Below, one piece after another: positions 1 to 5,599 of a DNA stretch of 8,065 bases. The notes beneath the pieces were generated by a model. It was not told the origin of the DNA. It ran no database searches and saw only the letters and a program-made list of their open reading frames with translations. The DNA is taken from assembly GCA_903891235.1 (NCBI GenBank), contig CAITDW010000251.1, positions 1 through 8,065 on the forward strand, in the 5' to 3' direction. How positions within the stretch are numbered: position 1 is the first letter of the stretch; every line of letters starts with the position of its first letter. Source of the stretch: an uncultured Candidatus Saccharibacteria bacterium (GTDB lineage: Bacteria > Patescibacteriota > Saccharimonadia > Saccharimonadales > UBA4665). The position numbers and the translations under genes are program-made.

Positions 1-1
1 C

Positions 2-1150
2 ATTGTCCTAATCCTCCTTTTAATGTTTTTCAGAGGCTCAAGAATTGGATTCATAAGAGAGATTTTTGCAACATCTAGTTTTATTCTTAGTATATTTCTT
101 GGCGCCTTATTGATTCCACTAATAATTAGACATATTTCAAATCCAAATAGTAAATCTATTTGGGCAATTGTTTTAATGGCTATCTTTATACTTACTATTT
201 TAACGATTGGAGAATTCACTGGTGATCTATTTAGACAGAAATTTGTAAAAAAGGAACTTGTAAAAACTGATCGGATACTTGGTGGAGCCCTAAGATTAAT
301 CGGGGCCTTGATTGTTATTTGGTTAATCGCTGCAATCTTTATTCAGTTTCCAAATCAAAATTTAAAATCTCAAATTCAACAATCTACCATCATTGGAGGT
401 CTTGATAAAAGCCTACCTAATGCTCCAGATTTATTATCTAAAATTGGTAATATTATAGCCCCTAATGGTTTCCCATTAGCTTTTATTGGCAACGAACCGG
501 TCGTCAGTAAACATATTGAACTTAATAGCTCTAACTCACTAAATAATTCTGTAAATCAAAATGAAGCATCAGTCGTAAAGATTGAAGGCATAGGTTGTGG
601 TGGTATCGTAGAAGGATCAGGCTTTGTGGCCGCTCATGATTTAGTTATTACGAATGCACATGTGGTAGCAGGAATCTATGCACCATATATCTATGATCAG
701 AACGGTCAGCATAGAGCTAAGGTAATCTATTTCGATCCGGGCTTAGATGTTGCTGTTCTAAGCGCAAGTGATCTCAAGGGTATGCCACTAACAATAGATA
801 CCGAGAAAGTATATGGTGGCACTATCGGAGCAATTATGGGATACCCAGGTGGTCACAGCTTGCAGGCTAAAACGGCTGCAATTATCGAGCAAATTGATGC
901 AACCGGTAAAAACATATATGGCCAAGGCATCACTAAAAGAAATATTCTAGTTCTAGAAGGCAATATAGAACCCGGTAACTCTGGTGGACCATTCATTGGT
1001 TCAAGTGGTCAAGTCGAGGGACTCATCTTCGCCAAATCTACAGTATACGAGGATCAAGGCTACGCTATCACAATGCCAGAAATTGAAAAAGCCCTAATTA
1101 AAGCCGAGTCTAATCCATCTAAGGTTAGCAGTGGAAAATGTACTGAATAA
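2..1150 (+). CDS. MarP-like membrane serine protease (CvpA domain + trypsin-like protease), 5' end outside window
   Basis: Probable envelope protease anchored by an N-terminal CvpA/colicin V production-type membrane domain, with a chymotrypsin-fold protease outside the membrane. Numbering from the ATG at 23: hydrophobic helices at about 11-37, 45-63 and 88-109, a linker to about 180, then the protease domain. The catalytic triad is visible as H213 (TNAHVV), D242 (GLDVAVL) and S320 (GNSGGPF). C192 and C373 flank the domain, 181 residues apart, as I recall for the stabilising disulfide of Mycobacterium tuberculosis MarP. The reading frame stays open from base 2, encoding the hydrophobic IVLILLL before the in-frame ATG at 23. 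CvpA domains normally have this first helix just before the RGxxxGFIRE-like motif (here RGSRIGFIRE), so the true start lies upstream and this entry is partial. The stop is TAA at 1148-1150. VKOR follows after 27 bases on the same strand. Family assignment is firm; the substrate is unknown. MarP itself is linked to acid resistance and cell-wall hydrolase processing in mycobacteria, which need not apply here. Confidence 0.88.
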   Translation: MVLILLLMFFRGSRIGFIREIFATSSFILSIFLGALLIPLIIRHISNPNSKSIWAIVLMAIFILTILTIGEFTGDLFRQKFVKKELVKTDRILGGALRLIGALIVIWLIAAIFIQFPNQNLKSQIQQSTIIGGLDKSLPNAPDLLSKIGNIIAPNGFPLAFIGNEPVVSKHIELNSSNSLNNSVNQNEASVVKIEGIGCGGIVEGSGFVAAHDLVITNAHVVAGIYAPYIYDQNGQHRAKVIYFDPGLDVAVLSASDLKGMPLTIDTEKVYGGTIGAIMGYPGGHSLQAKTAAIIEQIDATGKNIYGQGITKRNILVLEGNIEPGNSGGPFIGSSGQVEGLIFAKSTVYEDQGYAITMPEIEKALIKAESNPSKVSSGKCTE

Positions 1151-1163
1151 ATATAAAATAAGG

Positions 1164-1169
1164 TATAAT
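1164..1169 (+). promoter_or_regulatory. Consensus -10 box ahead of the VKOR gene
   Basis: A perfect TATAAT lies 8 bases before the ATG at 1178. No convincing -35 is seen 16-18 bases upstream, and no Shine-Dalgarno sequence lies between the box and the ATG. If the box is used, transcription would start at or next to the start codon, giving a leaderless mRNA. The region is AT-rich, so a chance match is possible, and read-through from the protease gene is also plausible. Confidence 0.45.
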
Positions 1170-1177
1170 TATTAATA

Positions 1178-1792
1178 ATGACTCAGACAAAACCCAGAGG
1201 ATTGAAAATTGACATAATCATTCCTTTTATTTTAGTTTTAGCTGGAGTAATTGGACTCGTTATGTCTGGAACGCTTCTTTATGATGAAAGTCAGATTGCA
1301 AAAAATCCAAACTATCAGCCTAGCTGTAACCTTAATCCAGTAGTATCTTGTGGTAGTGTTATCTCCTCAAAACAAGGTAAAGCTTTCAATTTCTCAAATC
1401 CGTATATTGGCCTTGTCGGTTTTACTGTTCTCATAACCACTGGAATGACCTTATTTGCAGGTGCTAAATTAAAAAAATGGTACTGGCTTGGCTTAGAGGC
1501 TGGAGGTATTTTTGGGGTCATATTCTGTCATTGGCTGTTTTTCGAAAGTATATATAGAATCAATGATTTATGTCCACTATGCGCTGTAACCTGGGCAATA
1601 ACTATTACTACTTTTTGGTATACATCATATTATAACTTCTATCACGGTAACTTAAGATTGCCAAAAAACCTTAAACCTATCGGAAGTTTTATAGCAAAAC
1701 ATCATCTAGACATCTTAGTCTTATGGCTTTTATTAATCTTTTTACTAATTATGAAGCATTTTTGGTACTACTATAGTAAGCATCTTTTTTAA
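1178..1792 (+). CDS. Vitamin K epoxide reductase (VKOR) family disulfide-forming membrane protein
   Basis: Quinone-linked membrane oxidase that in bacteria reoxidises a thioredoxin-like partner and so drives disulfide formation outside the membrane, replacing DsbB. The 204 residues hold about five hydrophobic segments (roughly 12-34, 76-96, 102-122, 128-152, 175-197). The family's four key cysteines are visible: the loop pair C50 and C58, and the CPLC redox motif C132/C135 at the start of the fourth helix. The loop also has the family-type serine-rich segment after C58 and the N-P-x-x-G-L pattern at 74-79. C117 is an additional cysteine. There is no fused thioredoxin domain, unlike many cyanobacterial and some other bacterial VKORs, so a separate DsbA-like partner is expected elsewhere in the genome. 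The gene follows the MarP-like protease by 27 bases, and its TAA is only 2 bases from the stop of the convergent permease gene. No Shine-Dalgarno sequence precedes the ATG. Confidence 0.9.
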   Translation: MTQTKPRGLKIDIIIPFILVLAGVIGLVMSGTLLYDESQIAKNPNYQPSCNLNPVVSCGSVISSKQGKAFNFSNPYIGLVGFTVLITTGMTLFAGAKLKKWYWLGLEAGGIFGVIFCHWLFFESIYRINDLCPLCAVTWAITITTFWYTSYYNFYHGNLRLPKNLKPIGSFIAKHHLDILVLWLLLIFLLIMKHFWYYYSKHLF

Positions 1793-1794
1793 TA

Positions 1795-3030
1795 CTATTC
1801 GTATCTAAGTGCAAGAATAGGGTCTTTTCTTGCTGCCTTAAAAGCGGGCAGGGAGCCGAAAACTATACCAATACCAAATGATACTCCAAAAGCTATTGCA
1901 AGAACCGGCAAATCTATTTTTGGAGATAGTGTAGTAGTAAGAATTAAGATATAGTCGACAATGAAAGATAATATAACTCCAACAATTCCTCCAAAAAGAC
2001 TAAGGACGCTTGATTCAACTAAGAATTGGATTAATATCTGAGTATTAGTAGCGCCAATCGCTTTTCTAATACCAATTTCCTTGGTTCTTTCCGTGATAGA
2101 TACCAGAGTAATATTCATAATACCAACACCACCAACAAGTAAAGATATCGCCGCCACAATTGAAATTAAATAAGTAATTGAATTAAGCACTTGAGTAGTT
2201 AGAGCTAAACTTTGACTTTGTTTTAAAACTGTAAAATCCTGTAGGCCACCGTGCAATTGTAATAGGTTTTGATTAATATTCTTTTGAACTTGATCAACTA
2301 ATGCCTGATCATTAGACTTAGCAATTATTTCATAAATTGGAGCCGTGTTGTTCGTTAAATCTTCAGCCGTTGCATAGGGAATAAATATATCATTATTAAA
2401 GTTGGTATTTACACTAAATGGGGCGCTTTGAATATTGCTAAAGACCCCTCTAACTATGAAGGTTTTACCATGAAAAATAAACGAATGACCAAGTGGTATT
2501 TTTTCACCAAAAATAGGATAGGCTAGATTTGCACCAATTACTGCCTGATAAACATCACTTGAAGTTGGACTAAAATATTCACCGTAAGCAATTTTCTGAT
2601 TAACTAAGCTAAGGAAATTATTACCGGCTCCGACAACCACACTTGAGAATTTTCCATTATCGCTCTTAACCTGACCACTAACTATATTAAGAGCCGCTGA
2701 CGAAACAACTCCCTTAGATGATGCGACACTATTAACATCGTTTTGAGTTAAATTAGATATGCTACTGAGGCTTGACAGTTGGTTAAGGCCGCCTAAAATG
2801 TCCTTGGAACTGGTTTTATTTACCTGACCAGGTTTAACTAAAATAATATCTTTACCAGAGGCATTAATCTGTCCGGTAACTTGGCTTTCGATACCTTTAG
2901 CTATAGAAACTATGGTAACCACCGATACGATACCAATAACAATACCAAGAACGGTTAATAAACTACGGGTCTTCGAATACCTGATTGATCGAAGAGCAAG
3001 CGATATATCGTCTCTGTGTGGTATAGTCAT
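1795..3030 (-). CDS. MacB/FtsX-type ABC transporter permease
   Basis: Membrane subunit of a type VII (MacB/LolCDE/FtsX-like) ABC system; such systems expel or extract substrates or pass mechanical force rather than moving substrate through a channel. The 411 residues show the standard layout: an N-terminal amphipathic start (DISLALRSIRYSKTRS), TM1 at about 22-44, a large extracytoplasmic MacB_PCD-type domain at about 48-280, TM2 at 284-311, TM3 at 333-362, TM4 at 373-394, and a short C-terminal tail. Hallmarks are GGVGIMN at 300-306, the following T-E-R-T-K-E-I-G-I-R-K-A-I-G-A stretch at 313-327, and the terminal PAFKAARKDPILALRYE. Length is normal for a stand-alone permease. The ATG at 3030 shares one base with the TAA of the upstream ATPase gene (TAATG), and a GAGGA lies 7 bases before it, so the start is well supported and translation is probably coupled. 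No membrane-fusion (MacA-like) gene is present here, so the substrate cannot be named. Confidence 0.92.
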   Translation of the reverse strand: MTIPHRDDISLALRSIRYSKTRSLLTVLGIVIGIVSVVTIVSIAKGIESQVTGQINASGKDIILVKPGQVNKTSSKDILGGLNQLSSLSSISNLTQNDVNSVASSKGVVSSAALNIVSGQVKSDNGKFSSVVVGAGNNFLSLVNQKIAYGEYFSPTSSDVYQAVIGANLAYPIFGEKIPLGHSFIFHGKTFIVRGVFSNIQSAPFSVNTNFNNDIFIPYATAEDLTNNTAPIYEIIAKSNDQALVDQVQKNINQNLLQLHGGLQDFTVLKQSQSLALTTQVLNSITYLISIVAAISLLVGGVGIMNITLVSITERTKEIGIRKAIGATNTQILIQFLVESSVLSLFGGIVGVILSFIVDYILILTTTLSPKIDLPVLAIAFGVSFGIGIVFGSLPAFKAARKDPILALRYE

Positions 3031-3908
3031 TATTTTTTCCTCTTAACGTAATTTTTTTTCTTACGAGTTGTTTTTTTACTTTTCTTTTTGGGGCTATATT
3101 TTTTAGTATTATTATTTTTTTGCGGAATTGCATCCATTAAAGTTGAGACGCCCTTTAGATCATCTTCAAAGGTTTTCTTAGTAGATTTACGAACCATTTT
3201 TTTGGCGTGAGTTGAAACTTCACCAACCTTAGATTCTTCATCAAGAACAATCGAGCCATCATGCATATAAATAACTCTCGAAGCATATTTAGTTATTTCA
3301 GGATTATGGGTGACTAGTAAAATCGTACTACCAGTTCTATTGATTTCTGTAAATAGCTCCATTACAAGTCTAGATGAAACACTATCTAGATTACCAGTTG
3401 GCTCATCGGCTATAATTATTTTAGGACTATTTACAAGCGCTCTAGCTATCGATACACATTGTGTCTGGCCAGAACTAAGTTGATTAGAGTAAAAATATTT
3501 CTTATCAGCCATACCAACTCTCTCCAGCATATTTTCAGCAATCTTATTTCTTCGTTTGAGACTAACTCCTTTATAGGCTAGGGGCAGTGCAACATTTTCT
3601 AGGACAGTTAGTCGAGGCAGAAGATTAAACGACTGAAATACAAATCCAATGGTATCTCTTCTAATTTTAGCTCTTCTGGTTGAACGTATTCTATCTACAA
3701 TTCTTTTATTTAAAACGTAGTTACCGTAAGTTGGTCGATCGAGTAATCCAATAATATTCATTAAGGTAGACTTGCCACTGGCACTTGGACCCATAAAAGC
3801 GACAAATTCATTTTCCTGAATACTCAAAGAGACTTCTTCTAGAGCCACAGTTGTAGCATCTCCAAAGCCATAGATCTTGCTTAAATCTTTAAGTTCTATG
3901 ATAGACAT
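3030..3908 (-). CDS. MacB/LolD-type ABC transporter ATPase with polybasic C-terminal tail
   Basis: Cytoplasmic ATP-hydrolysing subunit that pairs with the downstream permease. The 292 residues contain Walker A GPSASGKST (40-48), Q-loop Q92 (FQSFNLLP), signature LSSGQ (144-148), Walker B IIIADEP followed by TGNLD (164-175), and H-loop H201 (VTHN). These are typical of the MacB/LolD subfamily. Two oddities are visible. The signature reads LSSGQTQCVSIARAL instead of the usual LSGGQxQRVAIARAL, with serine for the first of the two glycines and cysteine for the arginine. After the nucleotide-binding domain (ends about 224) there are about 68 further residues, of which roughly 265-292 are dominated by lysine and arginine; family members usually end near 220-235. 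The ATG at 3908 is chosen because the domain begins right there (MSIIELKDLSKIYG) and a promoter-like box lies just upstream; the longer open frame to 4052 would run through the tRNA gene. No Shine-Dalgarno sequence precedes it. Confidence 0.92.
   Translation of the reverse strand: MSIIELKDLSKIYGFGDATTVALEEVSLSIQENEFVAFMGPSASGKSTLMNIIGLLDRPTYGNYVLNKRIVDRIRSTRRAKIRRDTIGFVFQSFNLLPRLTVLENVALPLAYKGVSLKRRNKIAENMLERVGMADKKYFYSNQLSSGQTQCVSIARALVNSPKIIIADEPTGNLDSVSSRLVMELFTEINRTGSTILLVTHNPEITKYASRVIYMHDGSIVLDEESKVGEVSTHAKKMVRKSTKKTFEDDLKGVSTLMDAIPQKNNNTKKYSPKKKSKKTTRKKKNYVKRKK
3038..3044 (-). promoter_or_regulatory. Shine-Dalgarno for the permease gene, inside the ATPase gene
   Basis: On the minus strand AAGAGGA sits within the last lysine/arginine codons of the ATPase gene, with 7 bases between GAGGA and the permease ATG. 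It supports that ATG and translational coupling through the TAATG overlap. It is one of only two clear ribosome binding sites in the window. Confidence 0.65.
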
Positions 3909-3915
3909 ATTGTAA

Positions 3916-3950
3916 AGTATATTGTACAGTTTTATTTCAACAGTTTGCAA
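3916..3950 (-). promoter_or_regulatory. Probable promoter of the ABC transporter operon
   Basis: Two overlapping candidates exist on the minus strand. TATACT at 3921-3916 stands 7 bases before the ATG at 3908 and would give a leaderless mRNA. TACAAT at 3926-3921 lies 18 bases downstream of TTGCAA at 3950-3945 and stands 12 bases before the ATG. There is no Shine-Dalgarno sequence between either box and the ATG. The region is shared with the divergent tRNA promoter. Confidence 0.4.
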
Positions 3951-3974
3951 GGTGTTTTTAATTATTATTTGAGA

Positions 3975-3980
3975 TATAAT
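3975..3980 (+). promoter_or_regulatory. -10 box of the tRNA-Ser gene
   Basis: A perfect TATAAT ends 16 bases before the first base of the mature tRNA, so transcription would start about 9-10 bases upstream of it and leave a short 5' leader for RNase P. No good -35 hexamer is seen at the usual spacing. Confidence 0.5.
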
Positions 3981-3996
3981 TAAAATTGCTATTAAT

Positions 3997-4088
3997 GGAG
4001 AGGTGCAGGAGTGGTTTAACTGGCTCGCTTGGAAAGCGTGTGTCTGGGTCAAACTGGACCAAGGGTTCGAATCCCTTCCTCTCCGCCA
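3997..4088 (+). tRNA. tRNA-Ser (anticodon GGA), CCA encoded
   Basis: Full class II cloverleaf that decodes UCC and UCU. Acceptor stem GGAGAGG (3997-4003) pairs with CCTCTCC (4078-4084), then discriminator G4085 and encoded CCA at 4086-4088. D stem CAG/CTG at 4006-4008/4020-4022. Anticodon stem 4024-4028/4036-4040 with loop TTGGAAA and anticodon GGA at 4031-4033. The long variable arm, diagnostic of Ser, pairs 4042-4047 with 4054-4059 (including two G-U pairs). T stem AAGGG/CCCTT at 4061-4065/4073-4077 with loop TTCGAAT. One U-U mismatch (4025/4039) is seen in the anticodon stem. The gene is divergent from the ABC operon, and its CCA ends 12 bases before the stop of the convergent phosphatase gene. 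Confidence 0.97.
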
Positions 4089-4100
4089 TATTTTATTAGA

Positions 4101-4817
4101 CTATTTTATTTCAACAACTAGGGCTGTTTTATCGTCATTTTTTGTAGAGATATCGAGAAGGCGTTGAGCCACATTTTGAGGTTCATCATCACAAACTGCC
4201 GCTATTTGTTCATCACTTAATAAATCTGGTTCCTTGTCGCCAGTTACACCATCAGTTACTAGGATAATTTTATCCGAAGGAATGACTCTCATGAATCCAG
4301 ACTGTTCGACAATCTTTGGCTCACTACTATTTGGGGCATGTCCGAGATAGTTACTTATATGATGCCCAAAACCCTCATCGTGAGATAATTGACTAGCTTC
4401 ACCATCCCTATACAAATATATTCTTGAATCTCCAGCAGAAGCCCATACTAAATAAGATAAGACCGTATCGTCTTCTTTAACTTGAATAACCCTAGCGACA
4501 GTTCCAGTAGTCACACCGTCAGTCGATTTTGAAACTATTTTACTAGCATCCTGCAATAAACCAACTAAGTTAGTAATTTGATTGTCTAAACTATCTGCAG
4601 CTTCATAAATCTCATCTTTAATCATTGCAACGTTGAATACTGCGCTAGCAAGAGTTGCTGCAAAACCACCCTCACCACTACCACCGGCACCATCAAAAAC
4701 TCCAAATAAACCAATTTCATCTCTTACAATACTTGTATCTTCGCCCTTTAATGGTAACTCGGCTGTTCCGACTTCAAACCTTGGGTCGGGCTCATGTCTA
4801 GCTTCATATCTATACAT
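4101..4817 (-). CDS. PP2C-family serine/threonine protein phosphatase
   Basis: Metal-dependent (Mn/Mg) phosphatase of the PPM family, expected to act in the cytoplasm on phosphoserine/phosphothreonine. The 238 residues match the compact bacterial form with no transmembrane or sensor domain. Motifs in order: GED with acidic residues 26-27, VFDGAGGSGEGG (D42, G43; the usual DGxGG), TTGTVA at 103-108, ASAGDSRIYLY at 127-136, ILVTDGVTG with D189, and NDDKTALVV with D228/D229. The acidic residues at 27, 42, 189 and 228/229 are the expected metal ligands. The gene lies 21 bases downstream of pyrH on the same strand, with AGGAA 6 bases before the ATG, so it is probably the second gene of a pyrH operon. 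No partner Hanks-type kinase is in this window; in many bacteria the phosphatase and kinase genes are adjacent. The substrate is unknown. Confidence 0.9.
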   Translation of the reverse strand: MYRYEARHEPDPRFEVGTAELPLKGEDTSIVRDEIGLFGVFDGAGGSGEGGFAATLASAVFNVAMIKDEIYEAADSLDNQITNLVGLLQDASKIVSKSTDGVTTGTVARVIQVKEDDTVLSYLVWASAGDSRIYLYRDGEASQLSHDEGFGHHISNYLGHAPNSSEPKIVEQSGFMRVIPSDKIILVTDGVTGDKEPDLLSDEQIAAVCDDEPQNVAQRLLDISTKNDDKTALVVEIK

Positions 4818-4823
4818 AAAAAA

Positions 4824-4828
4824 TTCCT
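4824..4828 (-). promoter_or_regulatory. Shine-Dalgarno of the PP2C phosphatase gene
   Basis: AGGAA on the minus strand lies 6 bases before the ATG at 4817, within the 21-base gap after the pyrH stop. No good promoter is seen in this gap, which supports translation from a shared pyrH transcript. Confidence 0.5.
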
Positions 4829-4838
4829 GATTTAATAA

Positions 4839-5546
4839 TCATCCTATTAGAGTTCCAACTTTTTCACCTTTAATTGCTGAGACAATATTACCTTCAGCCA
4901 AACTATCGAATATTATAATTGGCATTTTATGTTCTAGAGCTAGTCCAAGTGCAGCTTGATCCATGACTTTAATATTTTCTTGTTCCAATGCTTCCTGATG
5001 TGTTAGTTTGGGAATTTTAGTCGCATCATTGTATTGAGCAGGATCTTTATCGTAAACACCATCAACTTTAGTTGCTTTTAGAACAACTTCACAATCCAGC
5101 TCAAGACCTATTTCAATAGCAGCTGTATCAGTCGTTAGATATGGTCTTCCTGTACCACCGGCAACGATTATGACTCTACCACTATCTATGTGTTTATTGG
5201 CTAGTCTGTGAATAAACTTTTCAGCCACTTGCTCAGCGAATATATTAGATAAGCAACGAGTTTGAAGTCCATTGGCTTCGAAAATGTCAGTTAAGGCAAG
5301 AGCGTTAATCATGGTCGCAAGCATACCCATATGGTCAGCCGTCACTCTTGCTATACCGTGTCCTGCTATTTGTGCTCCACGAATAAAATTGCCGCCACCA
5401 ACCATGATGACAATTTCTGTTCCATCGCTACTAGCTTTTTTTATTTCATTTGCCAGCCATGCTCCAAAAATAGGATCAATGCCTGAATCATATTTTCCAG
5501 CAAGTTGTTCACCTGAAAGTTTTAATAGGACTCTTTTATAGCTCAT
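4839..5546 (-). CDS. pyrH: UMP kinase (uridylate kinase)
   Basis: Phosphorylates UMP to UDP with ATP in pyrimidine nucleotide synthesis; a cytoplasmic hexamer of the amino-acid-kinase fold. The 235 residues cover the full family length (about 235-245). Visible motifs: N-terminal YKRVLLKLSGEQLAG, GGGNFIRG (family GGGNIFRG, with two positions swapped), ADHMGMLATMINALAL, VAGGTGRPYLTTDTAA, ATKVDGVYDKDP, and the C-terminal GEKVGTLIG. The start follows the conserved N-terminus (MSYKRVLLKLSGE). No Shine-Dalgarno sequence precedes the ATG; a -10-like box lies 9 bases upstream. The stop is TGA, which shows UGA is a stop codon here, since the protein ends where the family ends. The usual neighbours tsf and frr are not adjacent; the next gene in the operon is a PP2C phosphatase. 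Confidence 0.96.
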   Translation of the reverse strand: MSYKRVLLKLSGEQLAGKYDSGIDPIFGAWLANEIKKASSDGTEIVIMVGGGNFIRGAQIAGHGIARVTADHMGMLATMINALALTDIFEANGLQTRCLSNIFAEQVAEKFIHRLANKHIDSGRVIIVAGGTGRPYLTTDTAAIEIGLELDCEVVLKATKVDGVYDKDPAQYNDATKIPKLTHQEALEQENIKVMDQAALGLALEHKMPIIIFDSLAEGNIVSAIKGEKVGTLIG

Positions 5547-5555
5547 TAATTAATA

Positions 5556-5564
5556 ATTCTAGCA
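5556..5564 (-). promoter_or_regulatory. Probable extended -10 promoter of pyrH
   Basis: On the minus strand TGC directly precedes TAGAAT, an extended -10 pattern (TGn plus hexamer), ending 9 bases before the pyrH ATG. No clear -35 and no Shine-Dalgarno sequence are seen, so a leaderless or nearly leaderless mRNA is likely if it is used. Confidence 0.4.
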
Positions 5565-5582
5565 AGTTTATGTCCTATTAGC

Positions 5583-5588
5583 TATACT
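5583..5588 (+). promoter_or_regulatory. Probable -10 box of the exonuclease III gene
   Basis: TATACT lies 11 bases before the ATG at 5600, predicting a leader of only about 4 bases. TAGCAA, 17 bases upstream, is a poor -35 match. It sits in the 53-base divergent region shared with the pyrH promoter. Confidence 0.4.
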
Positions 5589-5599
5589 TAATTTTAGAT

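Noticed and set aside
1315..1521. Minus-strand open frame inside the VKOR gene
   Set aside because: It is the antisense shadow of a well-supported VKOR coding sequence and has no recognisable features.
1795..1820. CTATTC/GAATAG inverted repeat at the end of the permease gene as a terminator
   Set aside because: The stem is 6 bp with a 14-base loop, lies in coding sequence and has no following T-run in either direction.
3909..4052. Upstream 48-residue extension of the ABC ATPase reading frame
   Set aside because: It would be encoded by the complement of the tRNA-Ser gene and the promoter region; the conserved domain begins exactly at the ATG at 3908.
4633..4830. Plus-strand open frame opposite the PP2C gene
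   Set aside because: Shadow of the conserved PP2C N-terminal motifs; low-complexity translation.
4839..4841. Alternative genetic code with UGA as glycine
   Set aside because: pyrH ends with TGA at the expected family C-terminus, and no gene here has an internal in-frame TGA.
5272..5541. Plus-strand open frame opposite pyrH
   Set aside because: Shadow of conserved pyrH sequence.
5545..5554. ATTAATTAAT palindrome at the pyrH start as an operator
   Set aside because: A 10-base AT-only palindrome is expected by chance in this DNA, and no regulator or second copy is seen.
4842..5580. CTAATAGGA-like 9-base repeat at both ends of pyrH
   Set aside because: The copies are short, AT-rich and one is coding; nothing suggests an attachment site or mobile boundary. 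Likely chance.
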